Shown here piece by piece: positions 1 to 9,249 of a DNA stretch of 64,000 nt. The notes under the pieces are model-generated. The model did no database searches. It worked only from the letters and a program-made list of their open reading frames with translations, and was not told the DNA's origin. Each line of letters begins with the position of its first letter. Within the stretch, counting starts at the first letter, position 1. Source of the DNA: Sulfuricurvum sp. GTDB taxonomy: Bacteria > Campylobacterota > Campylobacteria > Campylobacterales > Sulfurimonadaceae. The stretch covers positions 62,001 through 126,000 of the forward strand of contig NZ_JAUYFF010000014.1 in NCBI RefSeq assembly GCF_030691015.1, written 5' to 3'. The position numbers were made by a program, and so were the translations under genes.

Positions 1-1123
1 ATGCAACATCGGCATGGATCAGCGGTTTGTCACTGTCTATCGCGATTCCTACGGTTGCCCTTACATGGACTGTCTCCTCTGCGATCATGAAGAACTTCTC
101 GCTTAGTAAGGCGAGAAGCATTTCGATGTCATGACGAAATTCGGCGTGGCTGCTCTCTTCTCTCATCCGAAATGCGAATTCATCTCCGCCGATACGGTAT
201 GGTTTGAGTTTCATTTCACTGAGCCAATGGGCAATCTGGGTCAAGAGCCAATCTCCGGCATCAATACCGAAGAAATCATTGATCTCTTTAAAATCATCAA
301 TATTTAAAATTGCAACGGTATTTATATCTTTTAGCTGTAAATCTTCTTGGAGTTTGATTCGATTTGGGAGGGCGGTAAGATTGTCGTAATACAAATGGCG
401 TATTGCTTCTCGGGTTTGTTCCGTAATTTTAATTTCAAGATTTTTGTTAATAGATTCAATTTCCTCTGCGTAGGTAATAACGCTCTCTTGCATGGCTTCA
501 AATGAATGAATGATTTGGGTAAATTCTCGCTGAGTATAGGGGATATCAAAGATTATTTTTTTTCCGGGTTTAAAGTTTCGTACTTTTTGAGCAATCAATT
601 TAATTGGCAATAAAAGACGATTTATCCATAGCATCATAAGCCAAAGAACCGTGAATACACTTAAAGTTATCCAGCCGTATAACGTATAGAAGCGATTCAT
701 TGTTTTAGTGAATTCTTCTCCGGAATAGGTGAGCGTGATGGTTCCGATTACTTTAAGGGAGGAAGGTTCCATAAGGTTTTCGGTAATTTGAATGGTATCA
801 TACGAGGAAGAGGCATCATATTGCTGATAGTTAAGAATTACTTTGCCTTTTGCATCGGAAACTTTTAATGCAATAACTTCATTTCGCTGAGTAATAGTTG
901 AGAGTTTCTCTCCCAAGTCGTGTATTCCCAAGAACAAAGCAAGAGAAACCGTAGGATTAACCGTATCAATCAGGAGAGTAGCTTTCTCTTTTTGTGAAGT
1001 TATGGTCAAATCTCGAACAATAAAAAAAGTTACTAAGGTTATTGTCGTGAAAATAATGAGGGTTACAAGGGTAAGTGCCGCAAAAAGTTTAGTGGAAAGG
1101 CGGGCATTTTTAAAACGGTTCAT
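1..1123 (-). CDS. Membrane diguanylate cyclase, YfiN-like (partial, cut by window edge)
   Basis: Reading begins at an ATG at 1123 and stays open to the left edge, giving about 374 residues. There is a membrane segment near residues 10-33, a periplasmic loop of about 110 residues, a second membrane segment near 150-170, a HAMP-like linker with coiled coil, then a GGDEF domain with an intact GGDEF active-site motif (YRIGGDEF) and the metal-binding NIDDFKEIND segment. The product should make cyclic di-GMP from GTP at the inner membrane. Whether an EAL domain follows is outside the window. Its ATG overlaps the stop of the YfiR-like gene (ATGA), so the two are translationally coupled. The order TonB receptor, YfiR-like, YfiN-like suggests that the periplasmic protein controls this cyclase, as YfiR does YfiN in Pseudomonas. 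Confidence 0.88.
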   Translation of the reverse strand, partial: MNRFKNARLSTKLFAALTLVTLIIFTTITLVTFFIVRDLTITSQKEKATLLIDTVNPTVSLALFLGIHDLGEKLSTITQRNEVIALKVSDAKGKVILNYQQYDASSSYDTIQITENLMEPSSLKVIGTITLTYSGEEFTKTMNRFYTLYGWITLSVFTVLWLMMLWINRLLLPIKLIAQKVRNFKPGKKIIFDIPYTQREFTQIIHSFEAMQESVITYAEEIESINKNLEIKITEQTREAIRHLYYDNLTALPNRIKLQEDLQLKDINTVAILNIDDFKEINDFFGIDAGDWLLTQIAHWLSEMKLKPYRIGGDEFAFRMREESSHAEFRHDIEMLLALLSEKFFMIAEETVHVRATVGIAIDSDKPLIHADVA

Positions 1124-1650
1124 TCGACAAGTCTCGCAATCTGAAATAAGGTATCATTAAAACGAAATTTACCCTCTTTTAGGGTGTTTTTATTGATATA
1201 AACAATGGTAGAGCGCTCAACGCTAATCGAGCCTAAAATACCGAATTCTAAATCATTGACATCATAGGAAAAGGTGGGAACGGTGTTAGCGATTCCCCAA
1301 GCAGCGACTTTTTTAACCGATTGAGAATTACATTGTTGAATGAGGTAAACAAATGCGGTCTCTTTACGAACCATCAGCTCTTCGACGGAAAGTGCGACGG
1401 CAGTAAAAGAGATAGTTGAAATTTTTCCGTTATGAACTCTATTCATTTCATCTGCTATTGATTGCGCATTAGCTTTTTTATTTGAATCGTATACAATCGC
1501 AAATATGATTTTAGAAGAAGCTGCTTTGGATGCTAAATGTGTATCCAGTGCCATAATTTTAGGGAGCATCCGAATATGGGTATTTACTAAAAAGGATTGA
1601 TCGGCTTCCGCGATAAAAAATCCGATGAAGAAAAGAAACAAAATCCGCAT
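1120..1650 (-). CDS. YfiR-like periplasmic protein (DUF4154)
   Basis: A 176-residue protein with an N-terminal signal peptide (MRILFLFFIGFFIAEA). The C-terminal segment, FGILGSISVERSTIVYINKN followed by a short amphipathic helix, resembles the end of YfiR/DUF4154 proteins. In Pseudomonas YfiR sits in the periplasm and represses the cyclase YfiN; the same role is inferred here because a YfiN-like gene overlaps downstream. An upstream TTG at 1677 is possible, but I prefer the ATG at 1650: it shares one base with the stop of the TonB receptor gene (TGATG), it places the signal peptide at the N terminus and a GGA lies 8 bases upstream. Family assignment is from overall pattern, not a single diagnostic motif. 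Confidence 0.72.
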   Translation of the reverse strand: MRILFLFFIGFFIAEADQSFLVNTHIRMLPKIMALDTHLASKAASSKIIFAIVYDSNKKANAQSIADEMNRVHNGKISTISFTAVALSVEELMVRKETAFVYLIQQCNSQSVKKVAAWGIANTVPTFSYDVNDLEFGILGSISVERSTIVYINKNTLKEGKFRFNDTLFQIARLVE

Positions 1651-3659
1651 CAAAATTTCCAACCGCTTCTTATCCAAAAAGTTCGACCCTCAATTGGATA
1701 GTCATCGGGATACGTAGCCGGAGTTGAGGGGTAACGGTAGGTGGCATTCGTAATATTTTTTAGGGCGCCTTGGAGATACAATCCGCTACTATCTTCCCAC
1801 CCTAAAATCAAATCAAGAGCTGCGAAGGATTCCATTGCTTTTTTACGTGAATCATTAGGCCGTCGATCTTTTTCACTGCTGTAGCGCCCGACAACTCCTG
1901 CATTGATCTCGGGAGTAAGGGCATAGGAAAACGCCCCTTTAAGCATATGGGATGATGCGTAAGGGAGATAGTCGGTTATTTCAGAACCTTTGTATGTTTT
2001 CCCTCTGATATAGCTATAGGATAGGGCTATAAGATCATTTTCACCGATACTTCCTCGGAATTCCGTTTCAAATCCCAAGATATCGCGTTTACCGATGTTT
2101 TGATAGAGTTTAGTGGTCGTATTTGGGGCAATTTGATCTTTATTTTGAAGATAAAACAGATTGATCCCTAACGTAGTAGCCATTGTAGGTTTATAGAGGT
2201 ACTGTGTTTCGTACGACATGACATGCTCGGGTTCTAAATTTGGATTTCCGATTTTTGCAGGATGATTTTGAGTATACATCTCTCTAAATGAGGGGAGTCT
2301 GAAGTTATTACCTACCATGAGTTTTAGGATATGTTGGCGATGGGGCTGATAGACTAATGCCCCTCTGGCATAAGATTGAAAATCGATATGGGAGGCTTTT
2401 GTCCCACCGAGATAAAGAGAAAAGGCTAATTGATCACTGATATCCATGGTATCATTGATGTAGACGTCATCCGTATGTCGGCATGCTGATCCGGCATCAA
2501 TAAAGGGGGCAAGTTTCGTATAATCAACCAGTACCGTGCCGCCGGTTTTATTTGTCGTTACAGTCGACATATCAATAACATCTTCGTACTTAGCACTGTA
2601 ACCGACAGTAATTTTATGATTTTTTATCCCGCTGTAGATGGCTGAAACATTGCCATAGAGTAAACGGGTATTAAAATCTAAATAGGCCCAAAAACCATCT
2701 GGAAAAGTAATGAGTCCGTACGTTCCGGGGGGAAGTAAACGGGACTCTTCATCCCATCCGTCTTCCATAATTCCCGCTTTGGCTTGAAGTGTTAAAGTGT
2801 CGGTGATTTTATGGCTATAAGCGCTTTCTAGGTACCAAGAAGGGAGTGACTGTTTTCCATCAATGTTAGGCAATGCATTCAAATTACCAAAGGCACTTCC
2901 TGTCGCAAATTCGTTGACTCTCCCTTTGAGAGAGAAAGCTCCATACACATAAGAGAGTCCAAATCCCACTTGGCGGCTCTTAAGTGACGCTAATCCGGTA
3001 TTTCCGTATTTATCGGTGACATTAATGGGTGAGGTTGCATCATTGCTTTGATAAAAAAGATCCGTAGAGAGTTTCCAATTGGATGAGCGATGGGTATACC
3101 AAAATCCAGCTTGTTGTGAAGAGCTGCTTCCGAAGCTACCGAAAATAACGCCCTCAAGGGGTTCCCCTTCATCTTTGGCGTACGTGATGACATTGATAGA
3201 TCCTGAATAACCGTTTACCCCTTCGATAAAACTTCCTGAACCGCGAACGACTTCGATTCGTTGTATAAGCTCAATAGGAAAATCCAAGTAAGCGCTATAG
3301 CTGTCAAAGCTGCGATCGTTGACGACGACACCGTCAATAGCCAATTTGGTTTGACCGAAAGCAAGCGGATTTGAGCCGCGTATAACGGGTGTACGATTAT
3401 TGGTCGTATCTCCCATCATATCAATTCCGGGTATAAGCATAAGAGAATCTTTTAGAGTATGTGCTCCAAAAGAGACGAGATCTTTATGCTCCCATACCGA
3501 TAAGATAAAAGGTTGATAATCGATGTTGCGGTTGGTTTGGGTTGCCACCTGTTCTGCATACGCCATCTCCTCTGTTAAAGAGGTTGTGAGGGGTGGTTCA
3601 GTCGCTAGAAGTGTAATGGGAATAAGTGAAAAGGAAACGACAAGGGGTAAAAAGTTCAC
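1650..3659 (-). CDS. TonB-dependent outer membrane receptor
   Basis: A 669-residue protein starting at GTG with AGGA 6 bases upstream. Residues 1-20 form a signal peptide. The plug domain (about residues 50-160) shows the usual pattern: an LKDSLMLIPGIDM stretch, VIRG, a VVVND loop and IEVVRGSGSFIEGVNGYSGSINVIT. The remainder alternates aromatic beta strands and ends in WKF, the C-terminal aromatic of outer membrane beta barrels. It should import a ligand across the outer membrane using TonB energy. The substrate (siderophore, cobalamin, metal chelate or other) cannot be told. It is the first gene of an overlapping operon with a YfiR-like protein and a diguanylate cyclase, so substrate sensing may feed into cyclic di-GMP signalling. 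Confidence 0.9.
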   Translation of the reverse strand: MNFLPLVVSFSLIPITLLATEPPLTTSLTEEMAYAEQVATQTNRNIDYQPFILSVWEHKDLVSFGAHTLKDSLMLIPGIDMMGDTTNNRTPVIRGSNPLAFGQTKLAIDGVVVNDRSFDSYSAYLDFPIELIQRIEVVRGSGSFIEGVNGYSGSINVITYAKDEGEPLEGVIFGSFGSSSSQQAGFWYTHRSSNWKLSTDLFYQSNDATSPINVTDKYGNTGLASLKSRQVGFGLSYVYGAFSLKGRVNEFATGSAFGNLNALPNIDGKQSLPSWYLESAYSHKITDTLTLQAKAGIMEDGWDEESRLLPPGTYGLITFPDGFWAYLDFNTRLLYGNVSAIYSGIKNHKITVGYSAKYEDVIDMSTVTTNKTGGTVLVDYTKLAPFIDAGSACRHTDDVYINDTMDISDQLAFSLYLGGTKASHIDFQSYARGALVYQPHRQHILKLMVGNNFRLPSFREMYTQNHPAKIGNPNLEPEHVMSYETQYLYKPTMATTLGINLFYLQNKDQIAPNTTTKLYQNIGKRDILGFETEFRGSIGENDLIALSYSYIRGKTYKGSEITDYLPYASSHMLKGAFSYALTPEINAGVVGRYSSEKDRRPNDSRKKAMESFAALDLILGWEDSSGLYLQGALKNITNATYRYPSTPATYPDDYPIEGRTFWIRSGWKF

Positions 3660-3716
3660 AAATATCCTAAAATTTAAGTTTGCTATTTTGCAGAGAAAAT
3701 GAATATGACATTTCTA

Positions 3717-4646
3717 TTAGTCAAATAAAACCGTTCGGTTTTTACCCTCTTTTTTAGCACGATACAACGCATTGTCAGCCCGACCGACGAAATCATCATA
3801 GGTATCACCCGCGTGATGCATGGTAGCTCCCACACTGACAGTCATTTTAATCGTTTTTCCTGAGTAGATAAGATGGCTTTGTTCGATTTTAGAGCGAATC
3901 TTATCGGCAACCTCAAAAGCCTGTTCTCTGTCACATCGGCTTAATACTACGGTAAACTCTTCACCGCCGTAGCGATAGACTTTATCGCCGCCTCGAATGA
4001 CGGATTTAATACTTTGTGCAAAGAAATAGAGGACTTTATCTCCTGCCAAATGTCCATGCTCATCATTAATACGTTTAAAATTATCGGCATCAATCATGAG
4101 CAATACCATCGGCAACGATTTATTTTCACCGGCTTCGATTGCGCCGTTCAAATCATCGATTAGCCCTTTACGATTGGTGACACGGGTGAGAGGATCGGTC
4201 GTGAGCTGTAAAACGGTTTCTTGCAACTCTGAGGTTAGATCATCTATTTTTTGCTGAGCTTTTTTTAGTTCAAGTGACATGTTTTTACCAAGTTCACTGA
4301 GCCCATCGACAAAATTAGCGCATCGTACGATTCCATCTTCCGATACTTTACTGATGTAACGTTCTTGCATCTCGGCAACGTGGGAAATATCGGCATGAGT
4401 TTCGATAAAAGAGGCAATTGATTTATGGGCAATATCGAGATAACGGCTTAAATCTTCATGTGTTTCAAGGGATGCTGAATTTTTTTCTTGTGCTTTTATT
4501 AGGGAAGTATCTGCTTGTGCAGTAAAAATTTCATCAAAATATTTTTTATAATTGTTGGGAAAAGGGGGAATATGCAAAGACCTAAGTGTACCAATGGTTT
4601 GATCATGAATCGAAAAGATTTTTTCATAAACTTTGGTATCAACCAT
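3717..4646 (-). CDS. Soluble diguanylate cyclase (GGEEF)
   Basis: A 309-residue protein without membrane segments. Residues 1-140 are helical with a coiled coil near 120-145 and are of unrecognised family. The GGDEF domain covers about 150-305 and carries RYGGEEF at the active site and MLMIDADNFKRIND for metal binding, so it should synthesise cyclic di-GMP. The start is ATG with a GGGATG upstream. It precedes the TonB receptor gene by 57 bases on the same strand and may be its co-transcribed neighbour. I see no clear I-site RxxD directly before GGEEF. Confidence 0.9.
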   Translation of the reverse strand: MVDTKVYEKIFSIHDQTIGTLRSLHIPPFPNNYKKYFDEIFTAQADTSLIKAQEKNSASLETHEDLSRYLDIAHKSIASFIETHADISHVAEMQERYISKVSEDGIVRCANFVDGLSELGKNMSLELKKAQQKIDDLTSELQETVLQLTTDPLTRVTNRKGLIDDLNGAIEAGENKSLPMVLLMIDADNFKRINDEHGHLAGDKVLYFFAQSIKSVIRGGDKVYRYGGEEFTVVLSRCDREQAFEVADKIRSKIEQSHLIYSGKTIKMTVSVGATMHHAGDTYDDFVGRADNALYRAKKEGKNRTVLFD

Positions 4647-4701
4647 TTTGCATCCCTATATTCATATAGGTAGATTGTAACATTTTAGTTTGAAGATTAT
4701 A

Positions 4702-5943
4702 CTAAGATTGGTGGATTTCAAGAGTACAGCTACACGCTTTTGAATAAATTCGGTACAGTTGATCGGCGGTTAGATTGATTTTAGGTGCTAAATGTTCGAT
4801 AAGGGCTTGAATATGATTCGCTTTTTCGAGCTTTTCAGTAATCAACAATAATTTCCCAAAATACCCTTCACGTTTTAGTAAAGCATCCAGAAGAGGCTGC
4901 CCTAGGTGAATTTTTAGGATAATATCTTCCATCTTGACATGCAGATAGGTATCGATCAGAGAGAGACTGCCCGCGAGGAAAGCTTCATCGGAAAGTTCAG
5001 GCTTACCTAAAGCACTGACCAGTTCTCGCATCATATTGGCCCTAAATTTTGCAGCTTCAATAATGGCTTCTTGAAATCTTTCTTCATGATGTCCGGAATA
5101 TAAAAAGAGCCCCAGCCATGAACGCAGTCGTGAAGGACCTAAAAGGTTGAGGATTTGTTTAATACTCGTTATTTCATGTCTAAAAGAAAATTCTGCAGAG
5201 TTAATGTAGCGTAGAAGATTAAAAGTGAGTTCGGGATAGTATGAAAATTTTTCACTGATGAGATTCATATCTGTCGTTGAATACAACGTGTTAATGACAT
5301 CAATAGCATTGATAACGGACGGTTCAATCTTTACACCGCTGATGACGGTAGGTTTTTCGAAAAAATAGCCTTGGAAATAGTCAAATCCGGCTTTAATACA
5401 TTGCTCAAATATCTCGATACTCTCCACTTTTTCAGCTAATAATTTAATATCATAAGAGGAAAATTTTGCAATAATTTCTTCTAATGTCATATTGTTGAGT
5501 GCAAGCAAATCTATTTTTATAACATCAATATAGGGGAAAAGTAATTTGAAATATTCGATGTTGTCATTTTCACACGAGAAATCATCCAGTGCAAATTTAT
5601 AACCGAGTTCATGCAAATGACGTACTTTTTCGATCACTTCAGGGGTAACTTTAGTATATTCTAAGATTTCAAAAACAAATTGGGATTTTGGGAGGGATAA
5701 AAAGACATCACTGAGAATGATTTGCTCATCCACATTAACATAACCGATCTTATTGCCGAGAATGGATGAAAGTCCGATATTGTGGATGAGATTGATAATA
5801 ACACGTGCGGTAGCATTGGCATTATTCGAAAAGACGGCTTCACTTGACTCATAGGTACTTCGATAAAGAAGTTCATACGAGACACATTTCCCATTTCTAT
5901 CGAATATGGGTTGTCTTCCGATAAAAATGTCTGTTTCTAACAT
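4702..5943 (-). CDS. EAL-HDOD signalling protein (YuxH family)
   Basis: A 413-residue protein. The N-terminal half is an EAL-type domain: IGRQPIFDRNGKCVSYELLYR (ELL in place of EAL), the DDF motif, EKVES and FDYFQGYFFEKP. The C-terminal half (about 205-400) is HDOD-like, with PELTFNLLRYINSAEF and SLIDTYLHV. Proteins of this architecture are often non-enzymatic regulators of cyclic di-GMP or flagellar functions. Some EAL metal-binding positions look replaced, so phosphodiesterase activity is doubtful. It stands 55 bases before the start of the soluble cyclase on the same strand, so the two are probably co-transcribed. Confidence 0.88.
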   Translation of the reverse strand: MLETDIFIGRQPIFDRNGKCVSYELLYRSTYESSEAVFSNNANATARVIINLIHNIGLSSILGNKIGYVNVDEQIILSDVFLSLPKSQFVFEILEYTKVTPEVIEKVRHLHELGYKFALDDFSCENDNIEYFKLLFPYIDVIKIDLLALNNMTLEEIIAKFSSYDIKLLAEKVESIEIFEQCIKAGFDYFQGYFFEKPTVISGVKIEPSVINAIDVINTLYSTTDMNLISEKFSYYPELTFNLLRYINSAEFSFRHEITSIKQILNLLGPSRLRSWLGLFLYSGHHEERFQEAIIEAAKFRANMMRELVSALGKPELSDEAFLAGSLSLIDTYLHVKMEDIILKIHLGQPLLDALLKREGYFGKLLLITEKLEKANHIQALIEHLAPKINLTADQLYRIYSKACSCTLEIHQS

Positions 5944-6037
5944 AGCAATGCCTACTATAAGTGTTTTAGAGTGTTCTATATTGTACGTTAGATATTATAT
6001 ATTTAATCTTATTCAAGTAAATTTTAATGAATTATAT

Positions 6038-7246
6038 TTATTTTAATCCTTGTGAGCTGTAAACATTACGCGGATTCCAAAGTATCCATCCGCAGCTGCC
6101 GAACGCTTCACTGGCGGCGATCTGTTCTCGAATCTCTTTGGCTCCGTAAATACGGCGATCAAATGCATAATCTCGAAATGCTTGCAGCCATGGGCGGTAG
6201 GCGAGAGGAGATGTCCCCGATTTTTCAAGTGCTTTATCGAGAGATTGTTTGACCACTTCATAATTGGCTTTCACAGGATCGGGATGTCCGGGAATACCCG
6301 CATTAAAACCTGATGGGTAGAGCATCGGTGAGAGATAATCGACGTAAGGAGAGAGGGCATCGACCCGTTGACCGATCTCGATATCGGCGTTATGCCAGCT
6401 GACGTATCCGAAAATATCGGCAGAGATAAAGACGTTGTACGGAGTGAGACGGGTACGAGCTGCTTCTAAAAAACCTGAAATGGCTTTTACCCGTTCCGCT
6501 TGGGTGTTCTCGACAGAAAATTTGACCCCTTTGGCATCAGGAAAACGGACATAATCGAATTGGATTTCATCAAAACCCGCTTTGGCCGTCTCTTCGGCAA
6601 TGGAGATCATATAGTCCCACGACTTTTTTTGTGAAGGATCAATCCAGTAAAGTCCCTCTTTGTCCTTAAACAGGCTACCGTCACTTTTACGAACACCCCA
6701 TTGAGGGTAAGCCGTGATAAGTGGAGTATCTTTAAACGTAACGATGCGTGCTATGGAATAGATTCCCTCTTTACGAAGATCCGAAGTGAACTTTTTAATG
6801 TCCTTAAACAAAATCAACTCTTGGGCACCGATTTTATTGGCGATAGGATTGGTTGTGGCAAAAGCAATTTGACCGCGATCCATTTTAATATCGATTACCA
6901 GAGCATTAATCTCGGTATTTTTGATAATTTCTTTGGCATTACCCATGATTTTTCCATGAGTAGCTCCGAAGCTGGAAAGATAGAGTGCTTTTGGTTGAAA
7001 CGGCTGAAGATACATTCTTCCGCCGCTTTTATAAAATTTTCGTTCATACCCGATTGCACGTGCCCCGATAATGGGGGATGATGGTACTTTAAAAGCACCG
7101 TTGCAATCGGTACGGTACTCTTTTGAACCGGAGATAATGATAGCGTTTGGAATAGGTTTTTGGGTTGTTTTATCGAATACGGTACCGATTGTGCTCGCTC
7201 CCCATGTTAGCGTAGCTAATGTTACTAAAAGCGTCAATGCTTTCAC
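6038..7246 (-). CDS. Putative glycoside hydrolase-like protein (DUF4015) with carboxypeptidase-regulatory-like domain
   Basis: A 402-residue secreted protein. A signal peptide (about 1-17) is followed by a beta-sandwich of the carboxypeptidase regulatory type (GTVFDKTTQKPIPNAIII, residues 20-90) and a TIM-barrel DUF4015 domain (about 95-395). Typical barrel motifs are ALVIDIKMDRGQI, ARIVTFKD, WIDPSQKKSW, GFDEIQFDYVRFP and DIFGYVSW. The acidic residues in FDEIQFDYVRFPD are candidate catalytic positions. The family is predicted to act on an envelope polysaccharide, but no substrate is known to me. It stands alone on the minus strand. Confidence 0.82.
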   Translation of the reverse strand: MKALTLLVTLATLTWGASTIGTVFDKTTQKPIPNAIIISGSKEYRTDCNGAFKVPSSPIIGARAIGYERKFYKSGGRMYLQPFQPKALYLSSFGATHGKIMGNAKEIIKNTEINALVIDIKMDRGQIAFATTNPIANKIGAQELILFKDIKKFTSDLRKEGIYSIARIVTFKDTPLITAYPQWGVRKSDGSLFKDKEGLYWIDPSQKKSWDYMISIAEETAKAGFDEIQFDYVRFPDAKGVKFSVENTQAERVKAISGFLEAARTRLTPYNVFISADIFGYVSWHNADIEIGQRVDALSPYVDYLSPMLYPSGFNAGIPGHPDPVKANYEVVKQSLDKALEKSGTSPLAYRPWLQAFRDYAFDRRIYGAKEIREQIAASEAFGSCGWILWNPRNVYSSQGLK

Positions 7247-7364
7247 TCTGTTCTCCCTGTTGAATCAATTGCCGTATCGTAGCAAAAAATAGTCCAAAAT
7301 GGGGAGGTTTGAAGCGATTAAATGTTAAAATGTATTAATACAATACCAAAAAGGTAATATCCAT

Positions 7365-8741
7365 ATGTCATTTACGACTTTAGGGCTTAGTGCCCACCTT
7401 CTAGATACCCTTGCAGAATTAGGGTACACGGAGCCGACACCTATTCAAACACAGATCATCCCGCTCGTTTTACGTGGACGTGATGTTCTCGGAGCGGCAC
7501 AAACGGGAACCGGAAAAACAGCGGCATTTGCCCTCCCTATCCTCCATAAACTCATTAGTGCAACCGATGCCAAACAATCGAGTGCACGCGCGCTCGTAAT
7601 TGTTCCGACGCGCGAACTCGCTTCTCAAGTCGCATCCGCGATTGAAACCTATGCCGAGGGTCTTGAAATTACGTGTATCGCCCTCTATGGCGGAGCCAAT
7701 ATGGCACGTCAGGCAAAAGAGCTAGGGGAGGGGGTTGATATCATCGTCGCCACGCCGGGACGTCTTATCGAACTCAACAAACAAGGGCATGTTCCCCTCT
7801 CACGCATTGAATATCTGGTTTTTGATGAAGCCGATACGATTTTTGACATGGGATTTATCCGTGAAGTGGGACAGATCATCGATCTTCTCCCGCTGAATCG
7901 TCAAAATATGCTTTTTTCGGCAACGATGACCCCTGCTGTAAAACAACTAAGCGAAAAGATTCTCAAAAAACCGCTATTGATTGAGATCGACAACCTCAAA
8001 GCGGCCGATATGACCCTTCGTCAAGTGGTTCATCCGGTTGAGAAAGAGCGCAAAAAAGAGTTGTTGTCATTCCTGATCGGCTCAAACAACTATCCGCAAG
8101 TCCTCGTCTTTACCCGAACCAAGGCTGAAGCGGATGAAGTGAGCAACGATCTCACCGCCAGCGGTTTGAAAAATGTCGTGATCCACGGTGACAAAAAACA
8201 CGGTGCACGCGATCGCGCCCTCACAGAATTTCGAGAAGGCTCTGCCCGTATCCTCGTAGCGACCGACATCGCGGCACGCGGACTGGATATCGAGGGGCTG
8301 GATGTCGTGATCAACTACGATATTCCTCACATCAGTACCGATTATCTCCACCGTATAGGACGTACGGGACGTGCGGGAAATGACGGTCTTGCTATCACGC
8401 TTCTCTCCTCCGCTGAGCATATTTCGTGGTCAAAAATCATCACGATGCTCGGCAAAAACGTCGAGACGATCTTGGTTCCGGGATTTGAACCCCCAGCCGA
8501 TAACGCACTGGTAAAAACACGCGGCAAAAGTCTTTCCAAAGAGGGTGAGAAGAAAGAAAAAACGGCAGGTGCATTCGGCAATAAGCGTAAAAAAGCTCCC
8601 GTTCAGCCGAAATTTGTCGGTAAACGCGGCCCTCGTGTCGCACGCGAAGAACTCCCCGGAAAAAGTAATTCGGCCAGAGACAGCGCCTTTGGCAATACGA
8701 AAAAGCCTTCCCCTAAAAAATCGGGCGGACGGGGGAGATAA
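7365..8741 (+). CDS. rhlE: DEAD-box ATP-dependent RNA helicase, RhlE type
   Basis: A 458-residue protein with the full set of DEAD motifs: Q motif near 22-28, AQTGTGKT at 45-52, PTREL at 81-85, DEAD at 154-157, SAT near 186, and HRIGRTGRAG in the second RecA domain. The C-terminal tail from about 385 is rich in Lys, Arg, Gly and Pro and ends SGGRGR, as in RhlE/DbpA-like helicases that use a basic tail to bind RNA. It should unwind structured RNA during ribosome assembly or mRNA decay. The start is ATG preceded by AAGG. The RhlE versus other DEAD subfamily assignment is less certain than the family. Confidence 0.93.
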   Translation: MSFTTLGLSAHLLDTLAELGYTEPTPIQTQIIPLVLRGRDVLGAAQTGTGKTAAFALPILHKLISATDAKQSSARALVIVPTRELASQVASAIETYAEGLEITCIALYGGANMARQAKELGEGVDIIVATPGRLIELNKQGHVPLSRIEYLVFDEADTIFDMGFIREVGQIIDLLPLNRQNMLFSATMTPAVKQLSEKILKKPLLIEIDNLKAADMTLRQVVHPVEKERKKELLSFLIGSNNYPQVLVFTRTKAEADEVSNDLTASGLKNVVIHGDKKHGARDRALTEFREGSARILVATDIAARGLDIEGLDVVINYDIPHISTDYLHRIGRTGRAGNDGLAITLLSSAEHISWSKIITMLGKNVETILVPGFEPPADNALVKTRGKSLSKEGEKKEKTAGAFGNKRKKAPVQPKFVGKRGPRVAREELPGKSNSARDSAFGNTKKPSPKKSGGRGR

Positions 8742-8762
8742 TTTCTCTCCTAGAAATCTGAC

Positions 8763-9185
8763 ATGCTGCAAATCTCCCACACCGTTAGTATTCCCGACTC
8801 TGAAATCGAGATAACTGCTATCCGTTCTCAGGGTTCTGGTGGGCAAAATGTCAACAAAGTCTCCACAGCGATCCATCTGCGCTTCGATATCAACGCCTCA
8901 TCACTCCCCGATTTTTACAAAGAACGCCTCCTTGAGATCACCGACCACCGTATTACGAAAGATGGCGTTATCAACATCAAATCCCAAGAATCACGCTCTC
9001 AAGAAGAGAACAAAGAAGCGGCGATAGAGAGGCTCAAAGAACTCATCAAAAGCGTCACCATCGTTCAAAAAAAGCGCAGACCGACCAAACCGACCCGCAA
9101 CTCACAGAAACGGCGGATGGACAGTAAGACGAAGCATGGGAATACTAAGAAGATGCGGGGGAAAGTGGATAAAGGGGAGGGGTGA
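8763..9185 (+). CDS. arfB: Alternative ribosome-rescue factor ArfB (peptidyl-tRNA hydrolase, YaeJ type)
   Basis: A 140-residue protein that carries the release-factor GGQ motif at residues 26-28 within [12 protein letters not shown]. The C terminus from about 105 is a basic tail ([16 protein letters not shown] and further Lys/Arg), which in ArfB enters the empty mRNA channel of a stalled ribosome so that GGQ can hydrolyse the peptidyl-tRNA. Length and layout fit the family. It lies 21 bases after the helicase gene and is probably co-transcribed with it. Confidence 0.93.
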   Translation: MLQISHTVSIPDSEIEITAIRSQGSGGQNVNKVSTAIHLRFDINASSLPDFYKERLLEITDHRITKDGVINIKSQESRSQEENKEAAIERLKELIKSVTIVQKKRRPTKPTRNSQKRRMDSKTKHGNTKKMRGKVDKGEG

Positions 9186-9210
9186 ATTAGGATGCGAAAT
9201 AACTCTATGC

Positions 9211-9216
9211 TACAAT
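9211..9216 (+). promoter_or_regulatory. Probable -10 element of nspC
   Basis: TACAAT preceded by TATGC, 34 bases before the nspC start and just after the arfB stop. The GC-TATAAT style matches other -10 boxes in this window; no -35 box is evident, as is common in Campylobacterota. Confidence 0.45.
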
Positions 9217-9249
9217 CACACGAATAAAACCACCTCTACAGGATTTCTT

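Noticed and set aside
8430-8876. Minus-strand open frame opposite the helicase end and arfB
   Set aside because: It lies antisense within two well-supported genes and has no family features.
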